NCBI GenBank assembly: GCA_047777415.1
Contig: JBKEEO010000001.1
Span: forward strand, 682,001-746,000
From: Caproicibacter sp047777415
GTDB taxonomy: Bacteria; Bacillota; Clostridia; Oscillospirales; Acutalibacteraceae
Length of the DNA: 64,000 nt
Direction of reading: 5' to 3'
Position 1 is the stretch's first letter, and each line of letters starts with the position of its first letter. The position numbers were made by a program, and so were the translations under genes. Below the pieces are notes generated by a model, which had not been told where the DNA came from, ran no database searches, and worked only from the letters and a program-made list of their open reading frames with translations. Below, in pieces: positions 16,920-25,369 of this stretch.

Positions 16920-17308
16920 TCTGCCACCGCACTTTTTCTGTCATTCGTTTTTTCAAGAAAACGCTGACTTTTCACACTGACGCGCTCATGTGTTCCGGTG
17001 GCAATAAGGCCCGCATTGTCCCGTGCCTGAAGACGGAAACGAAACAGGCGTTTCTCGTGGGATTCCAGCTCCGCAGTTACCGTGACTTTACAGCCCGGTG
17101 CAGTCGGAGCCAGATGTTCCACAGTGATTTTCGAACCGACCGTTGTTTCTCCTTCGGTAAGGTATTTTGCAGCAAGTTCCATAGCTGTATTTTCAAAAAA
17201 CGCCGCCACCGCCGGCGTTGCCAGCACGGGGAGGGACCCGCTGCCCATGCTGGATGCAAGCAGTTCCTGAGAGACGGCATATTCTTTCGTCAACTGAGTG
17301 TCCGGCAT
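16916..17308 (-). CDS. FlK-like hotdog-fold acyl-CoA thioesterase
   Basis: 130 residues from the ATG at 17308, which follows the ribosome-binding site TTGGAGG. Single hotdog domain. The residues that form the catalytic triad in fluoroacetyl-CoA thioesterase FlK (Thr, Glu, His) are present as Thr31, Glu39 and His65 with the same 8- and 26-residue spacings, in TPAVAAFFENTAM and VEHLAPTAPG. Members of this family are common in Clostridia and hydrolyse short acyl-CoAs; there is no evidence for fluoroacetate as substrate. Coupled by a 4-bp overlap to the HAD phosphatase. Confidence 0.82.
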   Translation of the reverse strand: MPDTQLTKEYAVSQELLASSMGSGSLPVLATPAVAAFFENTAMELAAKYLTEGETTVGSKITVEHLAPTAPGCKVTVTAELESHEKRLFRFRLQARDNAGLIATGTHERVSVKSQRFLEKTNDRKSAVAE

Positions 17309-17457
17309 TGTAATTTCCTCCAATTGCATGATATAATAATATGATTTTCATCGCGCCGCTGAAAATAGCTGCGCTTATGGTCGCTGTTATTATAGCATAT
17401 CCAAAAAAAGATTTCATTCTTTTCCTCAATGGTCGTTAAAACAAAGGAGGCGGCTCC

Positions 17458-18240
17458 ATGCCGGAAAACAGCCATGCGCAAAATGGGCGCGGAAGAATTC
17501 ATCTGATGGACGAGCTGCGCGGATTCGCTGTATTTTGCATGGTATTTTACCATGGATTTTACACATTCGGCTATTTGTTTGGCAACGATATCGGCGTTTA
17601 TTTTTTTCGATTTTTTATGCCCGCCGAACCGTTTTTTGCCGGACTGTTTTTGTTTATTTCGGGGATTGCTTCCAACTTAACCCATTCCAATCTTGCGCGG
17701 GGTACAAAATTACTGGCTGTCGCGCTTGGTGTAACCCTGGTCACCTGGTATTTTGTGCCGGAGGACATCATTACATTCGGCGTACTGCATTTTCTCTCGG
17801 TGTGTATGATTTTGTTTGGGTTTCTCAAACCCTTTGCCGATCGGTTTCGTTTTTCATGGACTGCTGTGATTGTTTGCTTTTGCCTCTATTTTTTGACACG
17901 CGGCATTCCGCGCGGATTTTTGGGCTATGGCCCCGGTTTTGGCATACCGCTGCCGCAGAGTTTGTATGTTTCCGCATGGCTGGCACCCTTTGGTTTTCCG
18001 GGCGCCGGTTTTGCAAGTTCAGATTATTTTCCGCTTTTGCCGTGGATTTTTATATTTGCGGCAGGCACCATCGTTGGAAAGCTGGCAAAAGCGGGCAAGT
18101 TTCCGGAAATCGCCTATCGTTCCCAAGTCCCCATCCTTTCCTGGTTTGGAAGACACGCACTGATACTGTATCTCATTCATCAGCCGGTAATTTATGGTTT
18201 ATGTTTACTTTTAAATCCATTAGCGCCTTATTTTTCTTAA
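17458..18240 (+). CDS. Heparan-alpha-glucosaminide acetyltransferase-like membrane protein (DUF1624)
   Basis: 260 residues with about seven membrane helices. The N-terminal signature LMDELRGFAVFCMVFYHGFY and the later FGVLHFLSVCMILFGFL segment match the DUF1624/HGSNAT catalytic family of membrane acyltransferases. The last part (WFGRHALILYLIHQPVIYG) resembles acyltransferase-3 type ends. Likely modifies a cell-envelope molecule; the acceptor is unknown. Ribosome-binding site AAAGGAGG precedes the ATG. It is divergent from the thioesterase gene and convergent with the VOC gene. Confidence 0.85.
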   Translation: MPENSHAQNGRGRIHLMDELRGFAVFCMVFYHGFYTFGYLFGNDIGVYFFRFFMPAEPFFAGLFLFISGIASNLTHSNLARGTKLLAVALGVTLVTWYFVPEDIITFGVLHFLSVCMILFGFLKPFADRFRFSWTAVIVCFCLYFLTRGIPRGFLGYGPGFGIPLPQSLYVSAWLAPFGFPGAGFASSDYFPLLPWIFIFAAGTIVGKLAKAGKFPEIAYRSQVPILSWFGRHALILYLIHQPVIYGLCLLLNPLAPYFS

Positions 18241-18250
18241 ACCGATTCTG

Positions 18251-18637
18251 TTATCCCGCTGTTATTTCCACCCGATTACCGTCCGGGTCCAACACGCAGC
18301 TTTCAAAGTATCCGTCTCCCGTTCTTCGGGGTTCGCTCACAACGGATACGCCGGCTTTTTTCATGCGCGCCGTCAAGTTTTCCACATCTTGCTCCGATTC
18401 TGTGGAAAACGCAAGATGTGCGTACCCTGCATCATACTGGCGCCTTACGACTTCCGTCAAATACGAGCTGTTCATCAGCTCCAGTTTTGCGCCTGTATCA
18501 AAACTGATAAAATAAGAAGAAAACCCCTTATCCGGATTTTCATATTTCGGCCCCGATTTACCGCCAAACCATGTGCAGTAAAAATCGCGCAGCCTTTCCA
18601 AGTTTTGCGTAAAAATTGCTACGTGGGTAATCGTCAT
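18251..18637 (-). CDS. VOC-family (glyoxalase-like) protein
   Basis: 128 residues with the paired beta-alpha-beta-beta-beta modules of the vicinal oxygen chelate superfamily: ITHVAIFTQNLERLRDFYC at the start and YFESCVLDPDGNRVEI at the end. Candidate metal ligands His5, Glu54 (LELMNSS region), His74 (YAHLAFS) and Glu near the C-terminus are visible. Substrate unknown. Single gene, converging on the acyltransferase gene with a 10-bp gap. Confidence 0.88.
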   Translation of the reverse strand: MTITHVAIFTQNLERLRDFYCTWFGGKSGPKYENPDKGFSSYFISFDTGAKLELMNSSYLTEVVRRQYDAGYAHLAFSTESEQDVENLTARMKKAGVSVVSEPRRTGDGYFESCVLDPDGNRVEITAG

Positions 18638-18780
18638 ATTCCAACTCCTCCGTTCTTTCCCGCGTCATGGCGCCGCTTTTCAGCTCCATGCAGGTGTAAT
18701 GATATTATTTATTTTACCATATTTTTTGTCCATTCAGAACTATTTATAGAGGATTTTTATAGTATTTTTGGAGGGATTTT

Positions 18781-20928
18781 ATGAATCTCGTCACCGCACT
18801 TGCCCATCAGTTTCACTTAGAGGAATGGCAGATACAAAATGTAGTGGAGCTGATTGATGCCGGCAATACAATACCGTTTATCGCCCGCTATCGCAAGGAA
18901 GCACATGGCTCCCTGGACGACCAGAAACTCCGTGAAATAGCGGAACGCCTGACTTATCTGCGTTCTTTGGAAAAACGACGGGAGGAAGTCCGTGCACTGA
19001 TTGAGCAAACAGGCCTGTTAACACCGGAGATAACCGCTGCTCTGCAAAAGGCGGAAACGCTGGCGGAAATTGAGGATATCTACCGCCCGTTCCGTCCTAA
19101 ACGCAAGACGCGTGCCTCCGTTGCAAAAGAAAAAGGACTGACTCCTCTGGCGGATGAAATAGAAAAACAGGGCAACATTGACCCTCTTACCCTGGCGGAA
19201 CAGTATATTAACCCGGAAAAAGGACTGGAAACGCCGCAGGATGCACTTTCCGGCGCGCTTGATATTATTGCGGAACGTGTTTCGGACAACGCGGAAATTC
19301 GCCGCCGATTGCGGGTGGTTGCAAAAGCGCATGGTGTACTGGTTTCCAAAGCCGCAAAACCGGATGAAGACAGCGTCTACACCCTTTATTATGATTATCG
19401 CGAACCTGCCAGAAAAATTGCCGGCCACCGCGTTCTGGCCATAGACCGCGGGGAAAAGGAAGGCTTTCTAAAAGTATCATTGGAACTGGACCGCGTTCGC
19501 GGTATGAATATCGTGCTTTCGGAATATCCGGTGGGGAATACCCCCTGTGCGGAGGCAGTGCGCACCGCATGTGAGGATGCATATGACCGTTTGATTTTCC
19601 CTTCCATCGAAAGGGAAATCCGCAGCATGCTCACAGAAGCGGCGGATGAATCCGCCATCAAAGTATTTGCGGTCAATCTGCGCCAACTCTTTATGCAGCC
19701 GCCGGTACGCGGCAAGGTCACCATGGGGCTTGACCCCGGATATCGCACCGGATGCAAAGTGGCGGTTGTGGATGCGACCGGACGGGTTTTAGAAACGGGA
19801 GTCATCTATCCGACACACTCACAGGCAAAGGTGGAAGAATCAAAGAAAACGATTCGTCGTATGATTTTAAAGCATCATGTGGAGGTCATTGCCATTGGCA
19901 ACGGAACTGCTTCACGCGAAACAGAACAATTCACCGCAGACGTGATTCGCGAGCTGGACGCAAATGTTTCCTATATGGTGGTCAGCGAAGCGGGTGCCTC
20001 CGTTTATTCGGCCAGCAAATTGGCTGCACAGGAATTCCCGGATTTTGACGTCACACTGCGCAGTGCTGTTTCCATTGCGCGCAGACTGCAGGATCCTCTG
20101 GCGGAGCTGGTGAAAATCGACCCAAAAGCGGTTGGCGTCGGGCAATATCAGCATGATATGCCGAAAAAAATGTTGGATACAGCACTGTCCGGAGTGGTGG
20201 AGGACTGCGTCAACTCCGTTGGTGCGGACCTGAATACAGCATCGCCGTCCCTGCTGGAACATATCGCTGGAATTACGCCGACAGTTTCGAAAAACATTGT
20301 GAAATACCGCGAGGAAAACGGAGCATTTCACAGCCGCGAAGAATTGCTTCAAGTCCCGAAGCTCGGGCCAAAGGCATTTAAACAATGCGCGGGATTTCTT
20401 CGTGTTCCGGAAAGTGATAATTTTTTAGACCACACCGCCGTACATCCGGAATCCTACGAAGCAGCAAAAGAACTGTTAAAACTCTGTGACTATAATGCGG
20501 AAGATTTAAAGCGGGGCAGTTTTCCGGGGCTTTCCGAAAAAGTAAAGCAAATCGGGTATGAAAAGGCCGCCGCAGCTGCTGGTGTGGGTGTGCCGACTTT
20601 GCTGGATATTGTCGCGGAGCTGGAACGCCCCGGACGGGACCCTCGTGATGAACTTCCAAAGCCGCTGCTGCGCACCGACGTGATGAAGTTGGAAGATTTA
20701 AAACCGGGCATGCAGCTGACCGGAACCGTGCGGAATGTCATCGATTTCGGCGCATTTGTGGATATCGGCGTACATCAGGACGGTTTGGTTCATATCTCGG
20801 AAATCTGTGACCGGTTTATTAAACACCCCTCCGAAGTGCTGAAAGTGGGCGATATTGTCAACGTCCGCGTGCTTTCCGTGGATGTAAAGAAACAGCGCAT
20901 TTCCCTTACCATGCGTTCCACATCATAA
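18781..20928 (+). CDS. tex: Tex-family transcription/RNA-binding protein
   Basis: 715 residues, the usual Tex length. N-terminal helical Tex domain (YRKEAHGSLDDQKLREI), YqgF/RNase H-like domain (MGLDPGYRTGCKVAVVD), helix-hairpin-helix region (LEHIAGITPTVSKNIVKYRE) and a C-terminal S1 domain (GMQLTGTVRNVIDFGAFVDI). Tex is a conserved nucleic-acid-binding protein associated with transcription; the alternative name is yhgF. Ribosome-binding site GGAGGG precedes the ATG. It is followed by ychF in the same direction. Confidence 0.96.
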   Translation: MNLVTALAHQFHLEEWQIQNVVELIDAGNTIPFIARYRKEAHGSLDDQKLREIAERLTYLRSLEKRREEVRALIEQTGLLTPEITAALQKAETLAEIEDIYRPFRPKRKTRASVAKEKGLTPLADEIEKQGNIDPLTLAEQYINPEKGLETPQDALSGALDIIAERVSDNAEIRRRLRVVAKAHGVLVSKAAKPDEDSVYTLYYDYREPARKIAGHRVLAIDRGEKEGFLKVSLELDRVRGMNIVLSEYPVGNTPCAEAVRTACEDAYDRLIFPSIEREIRSMLTEAADESAIKVFAVNLRQLFMQPPVRGKVTMGLDPGYRTGCKVAVVDATGRVLETGVIYPTHSQAKVEESKKTIRRMILKHHVEVIAIGNGTASRETEQFTADVIRELDANVSYMVVSEAGASVYSASKLAAQEFPDFDVTLRSAVSIARRLQDPLAELVKIDPKAVGVGQYQHDMPKKMLDTALSGVVEDCVNSVGADLNTASPSLLEHIAGITPTVSKNIVKYREENGAFHSREELLQVPKLGPKAFKQCAGFLRVPESDNFLDHTAVHPESYEAAKELLKLCDYNAEDLKRGSFPGLSEKVKQIGYEKAAAAAGVGVPTLLDIVAELERPGRDPRDELPKPLLRTDVMKLEDLKPGMQLTGTVRNVIDFGAFVDIGVHQDGLVHISEICDRFIKHPSEVLKVGDIVNVRVLSVDVKKQRISLTMRSTS

Positions 20929-21075
20929 CCGCCGTAAAAACAGTACGTCGATTCACAGCAAACCAAACGCCGTGCACGCGGCGTACGTTGCGATTTTTTC
21001 CACAACGTCTTATAATATTGTTGAAAGATTTCGCATTACTGTAAAAAGATTGAACAATAAAGAGAGGATTTACCG

Positions 21076-22170
21076 ATGAAGCTGGGTATTGTAGGACTGC
21101 CGAACGTCGGCAAAAGCACACTGTTTAATGCCATTACCAATGCCGGCGCACAGGCCGCAAACTATCCGTTTTGCACCATTGAGCCGAATGTCGGCGTGGT
21201 TGCCGTTCCTGACAAACGTCTGGACAAGCTCGCCGAAATGTATCACCCGAAAAAATACACGCCCGCAACCATTGAATTTGTAGATATCGCCGGATTAGTC
21301 CGCGGGGCTTCCAAAGGTGAGGGACTTGGCAACAAATTCCTCGCTAACATTCGTGAATGTGACGCCATCGTGCATGTGGTACGTTGCTTTCAAGATGACG
21401 ACATCGTCCATGTGGACGGCAGTATTGACCCAAAACGCGACATTGAAACAATCAACACAGAATTAATTCTTTCCGACCTTGAAGTGCTTGACCGCCGCAT
21501 GGAACGCACGAAAAAAATGCTCAAAGCGGATAAAAAATATCAGGCTGAGCTGGACTTTTTCCAGAAAGTAAAGGATGTTCTTAATGAGGGAAAAGCCGCC
21601 CGCACCTTGGAATGTGACGAAGATGAAGCAGCACTGCTTGCATCCGTTTCCCTGCTTTCAAACAAACCGATTATATATGCTGCAAACATGAGCGAAGCGG
21701 ATTTTTCGGCCGGTGTGGAACAGAACCCATATTTTCAAGTCGTAAAGGAATTTGCAGAAAGTGAACATGCGGGTGTCCTGCCCATTTGTGCCGAAACAGA
21801 AGCACAAATCAGCGGTATGGAGCCTGAGGAAAAAGAGTTATTTCTCTCTGATATGGGTCTGTCCGAATCCGGTTTGGATCGCCTGATTCGTGCCTGCTAT
21901 TCCCTGCTTGGCTTGATTTCCTTTTTAACCGCAGGGGAACAAGAAGTTCGCGCATGGACAATTAAGAAAGGTACAAAAGCACCGCAGGCTGCAGGAAAAA
22001 TTCACACGGATTTTGAACGTGGTTTCATCCGTGCGGAAGTGGTCGCTTATGAGGACCTCATTGCCTGCGGTTCCATGACCGCCGCAAAGGAAAAAGGCCT
22101 AGTCCGCTCCGAAGGCAAAGATTATGTGATGAAAGACGGCGACGTGGTGCTGTTCCGATTCAATGTTTAA
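21076..22170 (+). CDS. ychF: Ribosome-associated OBG-type ATPase YchF
   Basis: 364 residues. G1 motif GLPNVGKST at residues 6-14, the switch region DIAGLVRGASKGEGLGNKFL, and the C-terminal TGS domain ending in KDGDVVLFRFNV. YchF binds ATP rather than GTP because of its altered G4 motif, and acts on ribosomes and redox responses. Ribosome-binding site AGAGGA precedes the ATG. The hydrolase gene follows 30 bp downstream. Confidence 0.97.
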   Translation: MKLGIVGLPNVGKSTLFNAITNAGAQAANYPFCTIEPNVGVVAVPDKRLDKLAEMYHPKKYTPATIEFVDIAGLVRGASKGEGLGNKFLANIRECDAIVHVVRCFQDDDIVHVDGSIDPKRDIETINTELILSDLEVLDRRMERTKKMLKADKKYQAELDFFQKVKDVLNEGKAARTLECDEDEAALLASVSLLSNKPIIYAANMSEADFSAGVEQNPYFQVVKEFAESEHAGVLPICAETEAQISGMEPEEKELFLSDMGLSESGLDRLIRACYSLLGLISFLTAGEQEVRAWTIKKGTKAPQAAGKIHTDFERGFIRAEVVAYEDLIACGSMTAAKEKGLVRSEGKDYVMKDGDVVLFRFNV

Positions 22171-22200
22171 TGGGGAACATGAGTCTGCCGGAGAATTGCA

Positions 22201-22968
22201 ATGAAATTTAAGGAACTGGGCAAACCGGAAAATCCGGTTGTCATTCTGCTCCACGGCGAAGGGCTTTCGTGGTGGTCCACAGAAAGTGCCGCACGCCTCT
22301 TGATGACGAAATATCGCGTTATTATGCCCATCCTCGACGGTCATGGGGAGGACGCGGAAACGGAATTTGACAGCATTGAGAATTCCGCAGAAAAACTGAT
22401 TCATTTTGTCGACCGCAGCTGCGGCGGGCGCATATTTGCCCTTTGCGGTTTTTCCCTTGGTGCGCAGATTGCGGCCCAAGTTCTTGCCGAGCGCTCGGAC
22501 ATTGCCGAATATGCCGTGCTGGAAAGTGCTCTGGTTCAGCCCGGACACAGCCGAGCAAGAGAAATTCCCAAAACACTGATTCGTGTTTTTCTTCATTTCA
22601 TGCGCTTGCATTGGTTTTCTGATTTACAAGCGAAAATGAAATCAGTTCCTCGTGAATTGTTAGAGCAATACTACCGCGATGTACAAAAAATTTCCATGCC
22701 TTCACTGATACATATTCTCAATAGCAGAAGGAATTTTCATATTCCGGTTACCTTGAAAGATACCCGTGCAAAGGTGTTGGTTTTGGTGGGTTCTCGAGAA
22801 ACCATCGAAATGAAATTTTCCTGCGGATTATTAAAAAAGGCAATTCCAAATAGCAGGATGGTCGTTGCACGCGGAATGCGGCATGGGGAGCTCAGCATTT
22901 CCCACAGCCAAGAATACGTACGCCTGTTAGAGGAATGGTTTTCCAAAAAAACTTCATCAGATAGTTAA
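22201..22968 (+). CDS. Alpha/beta-hydrolase fold protein
   Basis: 255 residues. The nucleophile elbow reads CGFSLGAQ (Ser about residue 84) after the strand RIFALCG, and the early oxyanion region reads ILLHGEG. A catalytic His is likely in GMRHGELS near residue 226. The substrate cannot be inferred. It follows ychF by 30 bp, so the two are probably one transcript, and a hairpin closes it. Confidence 0.87.
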   Translation: MKFKELGKPENPVVILLHGEGLSWWSTESAARLLMTKYRVIMPILDGHGEDAETEFDSIENSAEKLIHFVDRSCGGRIFALCGFSLGAQIAAQVLAERSDIAEYAVLESALVQPGHSRAREIPKTLIRVFLHFMRLHWFSDLQAKMKSVPRELLEQYYRDVQKISMPSLIHILNSRRNFHIPVTLKDTRAKVLVLVGSRETIEMKFSCGLLKKAIPNSRMVVARGMRHGELSISHSQEYVRLLEEWFSKKTSSDS

Positions 22969-22976
22969 ATTGAAAC

Positions 22977-23024
22977 AAGACGCGGCTTCCAAAACTGTAT
23001 GTTGAGGATTGACCGCGTCTTTTC
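22977..23024 (+). terminator. Terminator after the hydrolase gene
   Basis: AAGACGCGG pairs with CCGCGTCTT across a 27-nt loop and is followed by TTC. The large loop lowers confidence. Confidence 0.55.
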
Positions 23025-23079
23025 ATATACTTTATAATATATTTTTGTAATCCTTGCACAAAATTAATGTAAAAATTTT

Positions 23080-23131
23080 TAAGAATAATTCTTATTATTA
23101 TATTGATTTTCAATTTTTACCATGCTATAAT
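23080..23131 (+). promoter_or_regulatory. Rubrerythrin promoter with upstream palindrome
   Basis: TTGATT (23103-23108) and a perfect TATAAT (23126-23131) are 17 bp apart. Upstream is a perfect 7-1-7 palindrome TAAGAATAATTCTTA (23080-23094), whose core and symmetry resemble PerR/Fur-type boxes. It lies about 55 bp upstream of the predicted start of transcription. Confidence 0.6.
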
Positions 23132-23183
23132 AAAACCACGATAAAAAACGGTGACAACAACATAAATAAGGAGGAACTGAATT

Positions 23184-23723
23184 ATGGAGTTAAAAGGAAG
23201 CAAAACCGAAAAGAATCTAATGCAGGCATTCGCAGGTGAATCACAGGCCCGGAATAAATACACATACTATGCATCTCAGGCAAGAAAAGAAGGTTATGAG
23301 CAAATCGCCGCCATTTTTGAAGAGACTGCAAACAACGAAAAAGAACATGCAAAACTCTGGTTTAAATATCTGTCGGGCGGGTCCATCAAACCGACTGCTG
23401 AAAATTTGCTTGATGCGGCTGCCGGTGAGCATTATGAGTGGACGGACATGTATGAAAATATGGCAAAAACCGCAGAAGAAGAAGGCTTTAAAGAGATTGC
23501 TGCAACAATGCGCATGGTTGCTGCCATTGAAAAAGCACATGAGGAACGCTATGCAAAGCTGACCGCCAATTTGAAGGATAATCTTGTCTTCCAGTGTGGA
23601 GAAGAAACCGTCTGGGTGTGCCGCAACTGTGGTTACATTCATGTTGGAAAGACTGCACCAAACGTTTGCCCGGTTTGCAAACATCCGCAGGCATTCTTTG
23701 AGCGCAAGGCAAATAACTACTAA
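23184..23723 (+). CDS. rbr: Rubrerythrin
   Basis: 179 residues. The N-terminal ferritin-like four-helix domain carries diiron ligands (FAGESQARNKY, EETANNEKEHAK, AAIEKAHEERY) and the C-terminal rubredoxin domain has the two CxxC pairs (CRNCGY and CPVCKHPQ). It reduces hydrogen peroxide in anaerobes using electrons from rubredoxin or NADH-linked reductases. The ATG is preceded by AAGGAGG. Single-gene transcript with its own promoter and terminator. Confidence 0.97.
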   Translation: MELKGSKTEKNLMQAFAGESQARNKYTYYASQARKEGYEQIAAIFEETANNEKEHAKLWFKYLSGGSIKPTAENLLDAAAGEHYEWTDMYENMAKTAEEEGFKEIAATMRMVAAIEKAHEERYAKLTANLKDNLVFQCGEETVWVCRNCGYIHVGKTAPNVCPVCKHPQAFFERKANNY

Positions 23724-23743
23724 TAGTAATATTAAATACATTC

Positions 23744-23782
23744 AATACGGCTGGGATACAAAATCCCAGCCGTATTCTTTTA
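23744..23782 (+). terminator. Rho-independent terminator of rbr
   Basis: A 14-pair stem AATACGGCTGGGAT/ATCCCAGCCGTATT with a 5-nt loop is followed by CTTTTATT. Confidence 0.88.
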
Positions 23783-23839
23783 TTATGAGGAGAATATTCG
23801 TACTCTGTGAACTTTTTTGCGCTGTATGTGCTGCATTCT

Positions 23840-23879
23840 ACAACAAGGAGGACAGGTTTACACCTGTCCTCCTTGTTGT
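23840..23879. repeat. Perfect 18-bp inverted repeat at the 3' end of the Gld-like operon
   Basis: The arms at 23840-23857 and 23862-23879 are perfectly complementary around the loop TTAC. No T-run follows on either strand, so it is not a typical terminator, though it sits 12 bp past the DUF4340 stop codon. One arm contains AAGGAGG, a Shine-Dalgarno-like sequence. Confidence 0.75.
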
Positions 23880-23891
23880 GAATTTCTGCAC

Positions 23892-25367
23892 TTAAGACAC
23901 TTCCTCACCGTTTTCCAGTGCAGTAATGGAATTTGACAGTGTATCAATATCATCCTGTGTAACAATGCCGTATATCTGACCATTGAGTACAGCAGTGTAA
24001 CGGCGGTCTCCGCTCTGATAGAATTCAATCGTATCCGTCTTGGAATCATCAAAATACTGATATTTCACAGTGAACACCGGATCCCCTTCGGGATTTTCCT
24101 TAGCGTCTTCCAGGATGGTGATGCCAATTAACTTTTCATAAAAATTCTTATAGTTTGTATCGTAATCCAGAGATTTGCCTCCGTTACCGGTCAGCTTATA
24201 ATCATAATACGTTTTATCTTCCGTAGACTTTTCCTCATTTTTTGTGCGTTCAATATTCAGCACATGTTCTGTGCCGCCGGAAACAATCGTCAGGCCTTTA
24301 ACCGTTTCAATATTTGGCTGCAAAATAAATTTGCTTCTCAACGCAAAGAGGTTTTGCAGTGCCCAAGATTTAATACTGTAAGCGGAAACTTTATACACAA
24401 CATTGACACCGTCAAGCATCACATAGTAGCTGTCGTCGTCCTCTGCACCTACGGTCAAAGTGTAAGTATCCCCGTTGACCGTAAATACCGCCACGGCGGT
24501 TGGATTATTAAATCCATATTGTTCCAAAGCGGCTTCATCCGGATTCACAGCCACCACTTCATTAGCCGTCAAACTGGTCAAATCGCTTTTTATATCGTAA
24601 AGTATATCCGGTTCCGCTTCATAAGAAGCGGGTGAAGTAATTTTCAGATCCTCTTCATCGCCGGAAAAAGTAATAGGTTCCGGATAATTAGACCCGCTTA
24701 ACGTAATCTTTGTAAAAACATTATCGCCATCTGAGTTGGTGATTGAAAGGATTTCCTTGCTGACATAATATTCGGGACCTTCCAGTAACCCTTCGTCAAT
24801 TGGAACAATATACACTTGATTGGAATCCAATCCACACATGTAATACATCGATGAATTGGTAGGGGAAGGATTACCGATTTTATAATTATAGCTGCTTCCG
24901 TCTTTAAAACGCACTTTCACAGTCGCCTGTGGATTGTCCAGACCGTAATCTTCTAAATTGCTCACAGTACCAAGATTTTTGCTGGCCACCAGACTAAAAC
25001 CGTAACTTACAGCAGATTCTGTTGCGGAGGTGTTGATGGGACAGCCGCTTAATTCTTTGATTGTATAGATGATTTCATCCGATGCATCCGAAGAAGCTGA
25101 GGATGAAACATTCTCCAACACAGTTTGAGAAGAGGAAGAAGCTACCGGTTTTTCAAGAGGCACAATGGTATAGCTGCCCTTTTCATTTTCTACTGTCATG
25201 GAAGCAACATCTTCGCGTGTTTTTGAAACCAGCTCAATATTGGCCGTGCTGGAGACAGAGGAGGAGGCTGCTTGGTCGTTGCCGGTCAGTTTTAATGTAA
25301 GAAGTGCGCCGCCTAAAACGGCGATGCAAACCGCGACAATAATCAAGTTTCTAAGGTTTCTCCTCAT
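23892..25367 (-). CDS. DUF4340 domain protein, membrane-anchored
   Basis: 491 residues. One N-terminal membrane helix (LIIVAVCIAVLGGALLTLKL) is followed by a Ser/Thr-rich linker and two similar DUF4340-type regions: VSYGFSLVASKNLGTVSNLEDYGLDNPQ at about 125-150 and EVVAVNPDEAALEQYGFNNPTAV at about 270-290. The bulk should lie outside the cytoplasm. It is the last gene of a four-gene operon with an ABC ATPase, permease and GldG-like protein, starting 2 bp after the GldG-like stop. DUF4340 proteins recur beside GldFG-like transporters; the function is unknown. Confidence 0.85.
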   Translation of the reverse strand: MRRNLRNLIIVAVCIAVLGGALLTLKLTGNDQAASSSVSSTANIELVSKTREDVASMTVENEKGSYTIVPLEKPVASSSSQTVLENVSSSASSDASDEIIYTIKELSGCPINTSATESAVSYGFSLVASKNLGTVSNLEDYGLDNPQATVKVRFKDGSSYNYKIGNPSPTNSSMYYMCGLDSNQVYIVPIDEGLLEGPEYYVSKEILSITNSDGDNVFTKITLSGSNYPEPITFSGDEEDLKITSPASYEAEPDILYDIKSDLTSLTANEVVAVNPDEAALEQYGFNNPTAVAVFTVNGDTYTLTVGAEDDDSYYVMLDGVNVVYKVSAYSIKSWALQNLFALRSKFILQPNIETVKGLTIVSGGTEHVLNIERTKNEEKSTEDKTYYDYKLTGNGGKSLDYDTNYKNFYEKLIGITILEDAKENPEGDPVFTVKYQYFDDSKTDTIEFYQSGDRRYTAVLNGQIYGIVTQDDIDTLSNSITALENGEEVS

Positions 25368-25369
25368 AC

